From Deltaproteobacteria bacterium (GTDB lineage Bacteria; Myxococcota_A; UBA9160; UBA4427), in contig DRKE01000430.1 of assembly GCA_011051925.1 (NCBI GenBank), positions 1 through 10,682 of the forward strand: 10,682 nucleotides of DNA, read 5' to 3'. Shown in pieces: positions 1 through 6,118 of this stretch; position 1 is the stretch's first letter; each line of letters opens with the position of its first letter. The translations under genes and the position numbers were made by a program. The notes under the pieces are model-generated. The model was not told the DNA's origin. It worked only from the letters and a program-made list of their open reading frames with translations, and searched no databases.

Positions 1-432
1 AGGCTCCCGGAAGTCGGGGTCCTTGAAATACTGGGCCCACAGGATCCGCTGGATTCCCGGACGCAGACGCTGGGTGTGGAAGATCGCATCGATCAGGGTG
101 CGCGTTCGTTCCCGCGGATCGGTCGTACCCTGCCAGCTCGCGGGCTCGAGCTGGGCGATGACCTCCTCGGCGACCTCGCGATCGGTCTGGTTGAGCAGCT
201 CGAGGATGATTTCGCGCTTGTCCGTGAAGTAGTTGTAGACGGTGCCGACCGCGACCCCGGCCCGGGCCGCGATCATTGCCGTCGTCGTCTCGTCGAAGCC
301 GTGGCGTTCGAAGCAGTCGACCGCCGCCTCGATCAGTTTCTGGCGCGTTCGTCGGCTTCTCGCCTGTTGCGGAGCCCGGGGAAGGGATTTCTTGCCCGGG
401 GAGGTCCGATTCTTCGAGGAAAGTCCCGCCAT
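1..432 (-). CDS. TetR/AcrR-family transcriptional regulator, N-terminal part (cut by window edge)
   Basis: Reading the minus strand from 432 gives 144 open codons running off the left edge. After a basic tail of about 25 residues comes a TetR-type helix-turn-helix: RTRQKLIEAAVDCFERHGF, then TTTAMIAARAGVAVGTVYNYF and DKREIILELL (about residues 28-84). The GTVYNYF recognition-helix signature is diagnostic of the family. The following helices (to about 144) begin the ligand-binding and dimerisation domain; the rest is missing, so no ligand can be inferred. Two in-frame starts are adjacent, GTG at 435 and ATG at 432. A GGAG lies about 10 nt before the GTG and 13 nt before the ATG, so GTG is possible; ATG is chosen by convention. 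The gene diverges from the diiron protein at 607, the usual arrangement for a local repressor controlling itself and its neighbour. Family assignment is secure; the target is inference. Confidence 0.93.
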   Translation of the reverse strand, partial: MAGLSSKNRTSPGKKSLPRAPQQARSRRTRQKLIEAAVDCFERHGFDETTTAMIAARAGVAVGTVYNYFTDKREIILELLNQTDREVAEEVIAQLEPASWQGTTDPRERTRTLIDAIFHTQRLRPGIQRILWAQYFKDPDFREP

Positions 433-480
433 CACCCGAATACTACTCCAGACGGGGTCCCCCCCACGAGGGGTTTCCGC

Positions 481-511
481 TTGCCAAAAACTGAAATCCA
501 CGTCATATTCT
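481..511 (+). promoter_or_regulatory. Candidate promoter for the diiron-protein gene
   Basis: TTGCCA at 481-486 resembles a -35 hexamer. It is followed by CATATT at 504-509 (17-nt spacer) or TATTCT at 506-511 (19-nt spacer). The stretch is clearly more A+T-rich than its surroundings and lies in the divergent spacer between the TetR gene (starts 432) and the diiron gene (starts 607). The implied leader is about 85 nt. Hexamer matches are partial and the consensus of this organism is unknown. Confidence 0.32.
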
Positions 512-513
512 AT

Positions 514-529
514 GGACGCAATTGCATCC
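514..529. promoter_or_regulatory. Candidate TetR operator: 16-bp near-palindrome
   Basis: GGACGCAATTGCATCC matches its own reverse complement at 14 of 16 positions, around a perfect core GCAATTGC at 518-525. It begins 3-5 bp downstream of the candidate -10 element, where a bound TetR dimer would block initiation. TetR-family operators are typically short palindromes in such divergent spacers. The sequence shows the symmetry; binding is inferred. Confidence 0.38.
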
Positions 530-606
530 CGATCCGAAACCCACCCCGATCCTTCCGCAGGGAAGGAAGCGCCCGAGTCCGGTCAGCCCGGCAAGGAGAG
601 CATCAC

Positions 607-1620
607 ATGGCCGCCAACCCCACCCCCGTGACGGAAACCGATCAGGATCTCGAAAAGATCCTCACCTCCTTCGATTCCAACTACGTCTGGAACTACGGAA
701 GCGTGAAGGAAGGTCTGCGCGAACTCTACGAGAAGGCCAAGCGCGAGCAGTGGAACGGAACGACCCAGCTCGACTGGTCGACGGCCGTCGATCCCGAATC
801 CGAGATCGTTCCCAGGCAGATGAATCCCTTCGCCGACTACGCCCCGGCCCAGAAACTGAACGAGAAGGAGATGATCCGGCTCAGCCATGCCGGCATCTCG
901 AATCAGCTCTCCCAGTTCCTGCACGGTGAACAGGGCGCCCTGATCGTCGCGTCGCAACTCGTCGGCGCGGTGCCCTGGATGGACGCGAAATTCTATGCCG
1001 CCAGCCAGACCATGGACGAAGCACGCCACGTCGAGGTCTTCGCCCGCTACGTGAACGAGAAGCTCGAGTGGGAATGGCCGATCAATCCCAATCTGAAGGA
1101 GCTCCTCGACGCGACGATCATGGACTCGCGTTGGGATTTCAAGTTCCTTGGCATGCAGGTGATCATCGAGGGGCTTGCCATGGCCGCCTTCGGCAGTCTC
1201 TGGAAGATGACGACGGAGCCGCTGTTGAAGGAGTTGCTCAAGTACGTGATGAAGGACGAGTCCCGCCACGTCGCCTTCGGCGTGCTCGCCCTTCGCGACC
1301 ACTACAAGGGGCTCTCGGCAGGCGAGATGAGGGACCGTGAGGACTTCATCATCTACGCCTGTGAGCTGATGCGGAACCGGCTCGCCGGGGGCGAGGTCGC
1401 TCGCGCCATGGGTTGGGACGTCGACGAGGTGACGCGCGTCATCATGGAATCCGAGAGCGGTCAACTCTTCCGATCGATGCTCTTCATGCGGATCGTCCCG
1501 AACCTGCGGAAACTCGGCCTGATCACGCCGCGCGTCCGGGAGGCCTTCGAGAAGCTCGACATCATCAAGTTCGAGCATTTCGATACGGACGAGCAGGATC
1601 GGGAGCTCGGTCTCGCCTGA
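607..1620 (+). CDS. Ferritin-like diiron-carboxylate protein (putative oxygenase/oxidase)
   Basis: The 337-residue protein has the full four-helix diiron ligand pattern: E108 (HGEQ), E138xxH141 (DEARH), E188 (IIEG) and E218xxH221 (DESRH). Each half has 30 residues between its first Glu and the ExxH, as in the ribonucleotide reductase R2, acyl-ACP desaturase and AurF-like superfamily. Such proteins activate O2 at a di-iron (or Fe/Mn) centre to oxidise a substrate. Substrate and partners cannot be read from the sequence. No signal peptide or membrane segment is evident, so it is probably cytoplasmic. ATG 607 is preceded by AAGGAG at 593-598 with 8-nt spacing, which settles the start against upstream extensions of the same frame. 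The divergent TetR gene suggests repressible, ligand-responsive expression. It could be a stand-alone hydroxylase or N-oxygenase, or a ferritin-like protein of other role; the diiron fold is confident, the reaction is not. Confidence 0.9.
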   Translation: MAANPTPVTETDQDLEKILTSFDSNYVWNYGSVKEGLRELYEKAKREQWNGTTQLDWSTAVDPESEIVPRQMNPFADYAPAQKLNEKEMIRLSHAGISNQLSQFLHGEQGALIVASQLVGAVPWMDAKFYAASQTMDEARHVEVFARYVNEKLEWEWPINPNLKELLDATIMDSRWDFKFLGMQVIIEGLAMAAFGSLWKMTTEPLLKELLKYVMKDESRHVAFGVLALRDHYKGLSAGEMRDREDFIIYACELMRNRLAGGEVARAMGWDVDEVTRVIMESESGQLFRSMLFMRIVPNLRKLGLITPRVREAFEKLDIIKFEHFDTDEQDRELGLA

Positions 1621-1623
1621 TCC

Positions 1624-1641
1624 GCGACGCCGGGACGTCGC
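1624..1641 (+). terminator. Terminator-like hairpin after the diiron gene (no U-tract)
   Basis: GCGACG (1624-1629) and CGTCGC (1636-1641) form a perfect 6-bp stem with a 6-nt loop, starting 3 nt after the stop codon at 1618-1620. No T-run follows, so it may be a weak or Rho-assisted terminator or a 3'-end stabiliser. The next gene starts only 75 nt further on, so read-through is possible. Confidence 0.35.
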
Positions 1642-1716
1642 CGCGGAACCCCGACCCGCGATGGAACCTCAAGCAGGGACGGCGATTCGTCGAATCCCCA
1701 GGACGAGGTTCCTTCC

Positions 1717-2529
1717 ATGCGTCTTCTCGTGTGTCCGCCCCGCTATTTCCGCGTCGACTACGTCATCAACCCCTGGATGACCGAACAGATCGGTCGTGTC
1801 GACGGCGAGCTCGCCCGCAAGCAGTGGGGCGAGTTGATGGAAAGTCTTTCCCGGGAAGCGAGTCTTCTCGAGATCGAACCCAGCGCCTGCAGTCCGGACA
1901 TGTGCTTCACGGCGAATGCCGGCCTGGCGGCCTCGGATCGCGTGGTCCCGGCGCGCTTCCGGATGCCCGAACGCAGCCGGGAGGAAGGGTTCTTCGAGCG
2001 CTGGTTCGTACGTTCGGGATTCGAGGTCTTTCGGCTTCCGGGCGACGAGGCGTTCGAGGGCGAGGGCGACGCTCTCTTCCAACCGGGCGACGGCCTCCTC
2101 TGGGCGGGCCACGGCGAACGCAGCCGCCACGCCACCCACGACGAACTCGGGCGGATCTTCGACGTCGAAGTCGTCTCGCTGGGTCTCGTCGATTCGCGCT
2201 TCTACCATCTCGATACCTGCCTCGCCCCCCTGCCCGGCGGTCGCTTGATCTACTACCCCGGTGCCTTCGACGAGGCCTCGAAGCATGCGATCGAATCGCG
2301 GATTGCCCCGGAACGAAGGCTCGCGGTCGAAGAGGACGACGCCGTCGGATTCGCCTGCAACCTGCTGCGACTGGGCGATCGGATCTTCCTGAATCGCGCG
2401 AGCCCGAAGCTGCGGCGGGCTCTCGCGCGGTGGGGGTTCGAGACCTTCGAGCGACCGGTCGGGGAGTTCCTGAAGGCCGGGGGCGGCGTCAAATGCCTGT
2501 CGATGATGCTCGATCAGCCGGAGACCTGA
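1717..2529 (+). CDS. DDAH/arginine deiminase-superfamily hydrolase (possible arginine dihydrolase)
   Basis: This 270-residue protein belongs to the pentein guanidine-modifying superfamily (COG1834-like). Visible landmarks are an N-terminal VCPP..F.VDYVINPWM segment (residues 5-21), PDMCFTANAG (60-69), FEGEGDAL (113-120, acidic catalytic region), FYHLDTCLAPL (162-172, catalytic His164) and GGGVKCLSM (255-263, nucleophile Cys260). The family attacks the guanidinium carbon of arginine or methylarginines through a covalent thiouronium intermediate. Products may be citrulline (DDAH or deiminase) or ornithine plus ammonia and CO2 (arginine dihydrolase, ArgZ/AgrE). Asn67, His164 and Cys260 lie at a constant -4 offset from the ArgZ residues I recall (Asn71, His168, Cys264), which favours dihydrolase; that numbering is from memory. 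No ornithine cyclodeaminase domain is attached. GAGG at 1705-1708, 8 nt upstream, supports ATG 1717. The gene is complete and cytoplasmic. Confidence 0.88.
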   Translation: MRLLVCPPRYFRVDYVINPWMTEQIGRVDGELARKQWGELMESLSREASLLEIEPSACSPDMCFTANAGLAASDRVVPARFRMPERSREEGFFERWFVRSGFEVFRLPGDEAFEGEGDALFQPGDGLLWAGHGERSRHATHDELGRIFDVEVVSLGLVDSRFYHLDTCLAPLPGGRLIYYPGAFDEASKHAIESRIAPERRLAVEEDDAVGFACNLLRLGDRIFLNRASPKLRRALARWGFETFERPVGEFLKAGGGVKCLSMMLDQPET

Positions 2530-2563
2530 AGCGTTCCGGGGTGGCCATTCCAGGCCGGGCGGA

Positions 2564-2875
2564 TCAATCCGACGTTCCAAAGCGATCGAGCAGATAGCGC
2601 ACGATCTCGGCGGACTCCGGCAGCCAGCGCACACGGCCTTCGCCCTCCTCGATCCGGAGGACGGGAACGGTGCCCCGTCCCATCGCTTCGATCAGTTCGC
2701 GCCGGCTCTCCGGCTCTTCCATCGTGTTCCGGAGCGGGATGTCGAGTCCCAGGGAATCGATGACCCCGAGGACGCGACGACAGAAGGGACATTGCGGATA
2801 GCCGTAGATCGAGAGTCCCCGCGCATCCGCGCGTTCGTCCTGCGCTCCGTTCTTCCCGACCTGCCCGACCTGCAT
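2564..2875 (-). CDS. Glutaredoxin-like thiol-disulfide oxidoreductase
   Basis: The 103-residue product is a thioredoxin-fold glutaredoxin. LSIYGYPQCPFCRRVLGVID (residues 21-40) contains the redox CPFC at 29-32, GTVPVL (68-73) carries the cis-proline P71 after TV, and LPESAEIVRYL (85-95) matches the glutathione-contacting C-terminal motif. It would reduce protein disulfides or mixed disulfides with glutathione in the cytoplasm. Start choice: the frame stays open to ATG 2956 and GTG 2962, but that stretch is Gly/Pro-rich and lacks a ribosome binding site. ATG 2875 has GGGAGGA at 2884-2890 with 8-nt spacing. The Shine-Dalgarno lies inside short tandem repeats, so some uncertainty remains. It converges on the 1717-2529 gene with a 34-bp gap. 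Domain identity is secure; the partner protein is unknown. Confidence 0.87.
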   Translation of the reverse strand: MQVGQVGKNGAQDERADARGLSIYGYPQCPFCRRVLGVIDSLGLDIPLRNTMEEPESRRELIEAMGRGTVPVLRIEEGEGRVRWLPESAEIVRYLLDRFGTSD

Positions 2876-2896
2876 CGTCCCGATCCTCCCGATCCC
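2855..2896. repeat. Short 9-bp tandem repeats around the glutaredoxin start
   Basis: Two exact copies of CCCGACCTG (2855-2863 and 2864-2872) are followed, after 6 bp, by the related units CCCGATCCT (2879-2887) and CCCGATCCC (2888-2896). On the minus strand the first pair encodes the QVGQVG of the glutaredoxin N-terminus, and the second pair contains its ribosome binding site. Unit length is a multiple of three, so copy-number change would keep the frame. Confidence 0.6.
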
Positions 2897-3384
2897 CCCT
2901 GGCGGCGAGCGTCCCGGCGTGCCCCCTGGCTCGGGGTGGCCGACAGGGGCCGACATCGGCACGGCGGACGGGGAGGCCTCGACTGAGAGGGGGCTCCCCC
3001 GTCCCGGTTCCAGCGGACCGGGACTCTAGGCCGGATTCCCCGACCGGTCAGGGGGCCGTCCATCGGCCGTCCCGCGCCAGCTCCCCTCCCGTGCGGAACC
3101 GGAGGGACCGCCTTCCCGATGCACGTCGGCCCGGGCGGCCCACTCCGTCCGGATCGGAACGCCTCCGTCGGATTCCCGACGGCCGGAACCGGTCTGCCTC
3201 GGCCACCGACGAATGCCGGATACCCGAAACACGCGTTCCCACTGTGCTTTTCCGGCTCCGTCCGATCGGTCCGCGTTGCTCGGACGCAGCCGGAACGCTG
3301 GCACGCTTCGTGCTCAACGAGAGAGGAGAAACAGGACGCGCGAACGAGGACGGCCCACGACCCGGCTCGTCGAGGAGGAGAGCG
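2876..3384. other. Spacer without a convincing gene, containing an 8-bp stem hairpin
   Basis: About 500 bp separate the glutaredoxin start from the small acidic gene. Open frames here are Arg/Pro/Ser-rich, without recognisable domains. The clearest structure is a perfect 8-bp stem, GTCCCGGT (3001-3008) with ACCGGGAC (3017-3024) around an 8-nt loop, directly preceded by a G5-CT-C5 inverted repeat at 2989-3000. A smaller hairpin, GCACG-CTT-CGTGC, lies at 3301-3313, 70 nt before the next start codon. No T-run follows either one. This could be the promoter and leader region of the flanking divergent genes; I see no clear -35/-10 pair. Confidence 0.5.
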
Positions 3385-3570
3385 ATGGACGACTTTTCGA
3401 ACGATACGGCCGTATGGCTGGCCGACCGGGTCGGACGTGGATCGGAAGTCGAACTCGATATCGGGGTGCTGGTCGCGGCGGCCTCGGAATGGACCGAAGA
3501 CGAAACGGAACTCGATGACCTGGTTTCAGGTCTCGTCGAATGCGGTCGGATCCGGGTCGGGATCGGCTGA
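3385..3570 (+). CDS. Small, highly acidic hypothetical protein (61 aa)
   Basis: I do not recognise a family. The case for a real gene is a strong ribosome binding site (AGGAGG at 3373-3378, 6 nt before ATG 3385) and codon use like its neighbours, with a natural TGA stop. The protein starts MDDFSNDTAVWLADRVGRG and ends ELDDLVSGLVECGRIRVGIG. It has 15 Asp/Glu against 4 Arg and no Lys, a net charge near -11. Trp11 and Trp36 and alternating hydrophobics suggest a small helical domain with a short C-terminal strand (RIRVGIG). One cysteine (C53) is present. No signal peptide or membrane helix is seen. The frame is open further upstream to about 3091, but that part is Arg-rich and without domain character. 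dapL begins 147 bp downstream; co-transcription is possible but not shown. Confidence 0.62.
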   Translation: MDDFSNDTAVWLADRVGRGSEVELDIGVLVAAASEWTEDETELDDLVSGLVECGRIRVGIG

Positions 3571-3596
3571 AAGCCCGTACGACCGCTCACGCCAAA

Positions 3597-3623
3597 TTGA
3601 TGCGTCCGAGGGATCCTGATAGC
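3597..3623 (+). promoter_or_regulatory. Weak candidate promoter upstream of dapL
   Basis: TTGATG at 3597-3602 resembles a -35 element. The only -10-like sequence at suitable distance is GATAGC at 3618-3623, a poor match with a 15-nt spacer. It lies in the 147-bp gap before dapL and would give a leader of about 90 nt. Confidence 0.2.
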
Positions 3624-3717
3624 CTTGCGGCGATCTCATCCCCTGTTCTTCCATTCCTCCTGCACGCAGGCTCAACCACCCGGCGGGTTCCCCGAATCCG
3701 CCGACCGGGACGCATCG

Positions 3718-4947
3718 ATGGCACGACTGAACGATCACTACCTGAAACTCGCCGCTGGCTATCTCTTCCCCGAGATCTCCCGCCGGATGAACGCCTTCAG
3801 CGAAGCGAACCCCGGGGCGGACATCATCAAGCTCGGCATCGGCGATGTCGTCCTGCCCCTCGCACCCACGATCCGACAGGCCATGCACGAAGCCATCGAC
3901 GAGCTGGCGACGCCCGAGGGCTTTCGCGGCTACGGCCCATCGGAAGGCTACGATTTCCTTCGCGAAACGATCGCGCGAAACGACTACGTCGACCGCGGCG
4001 TCCGGATCGAACCCGACGAGATCCATGTCTCGGACGGGTCGAAATGCGATAGTGCGAACATCCAGGAGATCTTCGCGAGCGATGCGACGGTCGCCGTGAC
4101 GGATCCCGTCTATCCGGTCTATGTCGACACCAACGTCATGGCCGGTCGAACCGGCGAGGCCGACGAGACCGGACGCTATGCGGGGCTCGAGTATCTGCCC
4201 TGCACCCGGGAGAACGGATTCCTTCCCGCTCTTCCCGAACGACCGGTCGACATGGTCTATCTCTGTTCGCCCAACAATCCGACGGGCGTCGTCACGCCCC
4301 GGGACGAACTCCGGAAATGGGTGGACTGGGCCCGCGCGAACGGATCGATCATCCTCTTCGACGCGGCCTACGAGCGCTTCATCACGGAGGATCTACCCCA
4401 TTCGATCTTCGAGATCGACGGCGCACGGGAGTGCGCGATCGAATTCCGCAGTTTCTCGAAGACCGCCGGCTTCACCGGCATCCGATGTGCCTACATCGTC
4501 ATCCCGAAGGAACTCGAGGGCCGGGACTCGAGGGGCGGATCCGTTTCCGTCGCGCAGCTCTGGAGCCGACGGACGAACACGAAATTCAACGGGGTCTCCT
4601 ATCCGGTCCAGCGGGCCGCCGAGGCGGTCTATTCCGAAGCAGGCCGCAAGGAAGTCCAGGCCAACATCGACTACTACATGACCAACGCCCGGTTGATCCT
4701 CGACGGTCTCGCGAAGACGGGACTGACGACCTTCGGCGGCGTCAACGCGCCCTACGTCTGGCTGAAAACGCCGAACGGCCTCGACTCGTGGCAATTCTTC
4801 GATCAGCTGCTCGAAAAGGCCCACGTCGTCGGCACCCCGGGCTCCGGGTTCGGAGCCCACGGCGAAGGCTATTTCCGGCTCTCTGCCTTCGGGCTTCGCG
4901 AAAAGGTCGAAGAGGCCATCGAACGGATCTCTTCCTCGCTCGGTTGA
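3718..4947 (+). CDS. dapL: LL-diaminopimelate aminotransferase
   Basis: DapL transfers an amino group from glutamate to tetrahydrodipicolinate in one PLP-dependent step, giving LL-diaminopimelate. This bypasses the succinyl or acetyl branches of lysine and peptidoglycan precursor synthesis. The 409-residue length matches the family (about 410). Class I/II aminotransferase landmarks are GFRGYGPSEGYDFLRE (68-83), DGSKCD (106-111), DPVYPVYVDTNVMAG (129-143), SPNNPTG (184-190), DAAYERF (215-221, with PLP contacts D215 and Y218), SFSKTAGFTGIRCAY with catalytic Lys248 (245-259) and the substrate-carboxylate arginine R387 in YFRLSAFG. The DGSKCDSANIQ and DTNVMAGRTG segments are DapL-type rather than generic AspC-type. 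ATG 3718 begins the conserved MARLNDHYLKLAAGYLFPEI; a weak GGGA lies 7 nt upstream. The frame runs back to 3625, but that 31-residue extension is not family-like. It is convergent with the acyl-CoA dehydrogenase, gap 22 bp. Confidence 0.96.
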   Translation: MARLNDHYLKLAAGYLFPEISRRMNAFSEANPGADIIKLGIGDVVLPLAPTIRQAMHEAIDELATPEGFRGYGPSEGYDFLRETIARNDYVDRGVRIEPDEIHVSDGSKCDSANIQEIFASDATVAVTDPVYPVYVDTNVMAGRTGEADETGRYAGLEYLPCTRENGFLPALPERPVDMVYLCSPNNPTGVVTPRDELRKWVDWARANGSIILFDAAYERFITEDLPHSIFEIDGARECAIEFRSFSKTAGFTGIRCAYIVIPKELEGRDSRGGSVSVAQLWSRRTNTKFNGVSYPVQRAAEAVYSEAGRKEVQANIDYYMTNARLILDGLAKTGLTTFGGVNAPYVWLKTPNGLDSWQFFDQLLEKAHVVGTPGSGFGAHGEGYFRLSAFGLREKVEEAIERISSSLG

Positions 4948-4949
4948 CC

Positions 4950-4969
4950 GGGCGGCCCTGCGACCGCCC
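4950..4969. terminator. Hairpin filling the 22-bp gap between convergent genes
   Basis: GGGCGG (4950-4955) and CCGCCC (4964-4969) form a perfect 6-bp GC stem with an 8-nt loop. It occupies almost the whole gap between the dapL stop (4947) and the last base of the acyl-CoA dehydrogenase gene (4970). Being symmetrical, it could act on both transcripts. No T-run exists on either side, so an intrinsic terminator is not certain. Confidence 0.4.
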
Positions 4970-6118
4970 TCAGGCCAGCCCCATCCGCTTCGCGATGATG
5001 ACCTTCATGATCTCGTTGGTTCCGGCGTAGATCGTCTGGACGGCAGCGTCGGCATAGTCCCGGGAGATCGGATACTCGTCCATGAAGCCGTAGCCGCCGA
5101 AGAGCTGGAGACACTCGCTCGAGATCCGTTTCTGCAGATCCGTCGTCCACCACTTCCCCATGCTGACCTCGGAGACGATCTCTTCGCCCGCCACGTGCGC
5201 CGCGAGGAGCCGATCGACGAAGGCCTGACCGATCTCGATCTCGCTGGCCATCTCCGCGAGCTTGAACTGGGTGTTCTGGAAGCTCGCGATCGGCTTTCCG
5301 AAGGCGCGGCGCTCCTTCACGTAGGCGACCGTGTCTTCGAGGGATCGGCGGCAGGAAGCGATCGAACCGATCGAGATCGTGAGGCGCTCCTGTTGAAGCT
5401 TCTCCATCAGCATCTTGAAGCCCTGGCCCTCCCGGCCGAGCCGGTTCCCGACCGGGACACGACAATCCGTGAAGGACATCTCGCTCGTATCCTGTCCCTT
5501 CAAACCGAGCTTCTCGAGGTTGCGCCCCTTCTCGAAACCCGGTGTCCCCGCCTCGACGAGAACCAGGCTGATGCCGTCATGAGGCGGATCGGCCGCTGGA
5601 TCCGTCTTTGCCACGACGATCACGAGATCGCAATTCTGCCCGTTCGAGATGAAGGTCTTCGATCCGTTCAGGACGTAGTGGTCCCCGTCCCGGATCGCGC
5701 GGGTGGAGACCCTCGCCAGGTCGGAACCGACCCCGGGCTCGGTCATGGCGATCGCGAGGAGGCAATCGCCTGCGATCGCGGGCACCAGCCAGCGTTGCTT
5801 CTGCTCCTCCGTTCCATAGGTCGTCAGGTAGGGAAGACAGATATCGGTATGCAATGAGGCCTGGAGGGCGTGGGCCCGCAGATCCGCCAGCTCCTCGATG
5901 ATGATCGCATCGAACAGGAAATCGGCCCCGGACCCACCGTATTCCTCGGGTTGGTTCGCCCCGAGGTATCCCGCTTCGCCCATCTTCTTCCAGGCGGAGC
6001 GGTCCGAGATGCCCGCCGCGTTCCAGGCCTCGAGGTGGGGCACGATCTCGGCTTCGGCGAAGCGCCGAAACTCCGACCGGAACAGATCGTGTTCCTCGCT
6101 GAAGATCGTCCGTCTCAT
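4970..6118 (-). CDS. Acyl-CoA dehydrogenase, long-chain/isovaleryl type
   Basis: This 382-residue FAD enzyme would oxidise an acyl-CoA to the trans-2-enoyl-CoA, passing electrons to electron-transfer flavoprotein. Motifs in order: AMTEPGVGSDL (124-134, FAD/substrate signature), NGSKTFISNG (151-160), KLGLKGQDTSEMSF (203-216), ERRAFGKPI (269-277, FAD-contacting R271), QLFGGYGFMDEYPISR (338-353) and IYAGTNEIMK (363-372). The catalytic Glu of MCAD/SCAD enzymes lies in YEGT; here that position is Ala365 (YAGT). The alternative base seen in LCAD and isovaleryl-CoA dehydrogenase is present as E244 in KLQQERL. It is therefore likely active with long or branched acyl chains; exact substrate unknown. 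ATG 6118 begins MRRTIFSEEHDLFRSEFRRF, the normal family N-terminus, although the frame is open to 6517. It overlaps the upstream gene's stop as ATGA (6115-6118), implying translational coupling. Confidence 0.94.
   Translation of the reverse strand: MRRTIFSEEHDLFRSEFRRFAEAEIVPHLEAWNAAGISDRSAWKKMGEAGYLGANQPEEYGGSGADFLFDAIIIEELADLRAHALQASLHTDICLPYLTTYGTEEQKQRWLVPAIAGDCLLAIAMTEPGVGSDLARVSTRAIRDGDHYVLNGSKTFISNGQNCDLVIVVAKTDPAADPPHDGISLVLVEAGTPGFEKGRNLEKLGLKGQDTSEMSFTDCRVPVGNRLGREGQGFKMLMEKLQQERLTISIGSIASCRRSLEDTVAYVKERRAFGKPIASFQNTQFKLAEMASEIEIGQAFVDRLLAAHVAGEEIVSEVSMGKWWTTDLQKRISSECLQLFGGYGFMDEYPISRDYADAAVQTIYAGTNEIMKVIIAKRMGLA

Noticed and set aside
76..606. N-terminal extension of the diiron protein frame
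   Set aside because: It overlaps the TetR coding region in antisense, is unlike the family, and AAGGAG at 593-598 fixes the start at 607.
583..1578. Long minus-strand open frame opposite the diiron gene
   Set aside because: Asp/His/Leu-rich low-information translation with no motif. The plus strand has all diiron ligands and a good ribosome binding site.
2530..2563. Possible terminator between the convergent pentein and glutaredoxin genes
   Set aside because: Only a 4-bp GGCC/GGCC stem is seen and no T-run, which is too weak to call.
1669..2634. Minus-strand frame opposite the pentein enzyme and the end of the glutaredoxin
   Set aside because: No recognisable domain; the plus-strand gene contains the catalytic His and Cys motifs in correct order.
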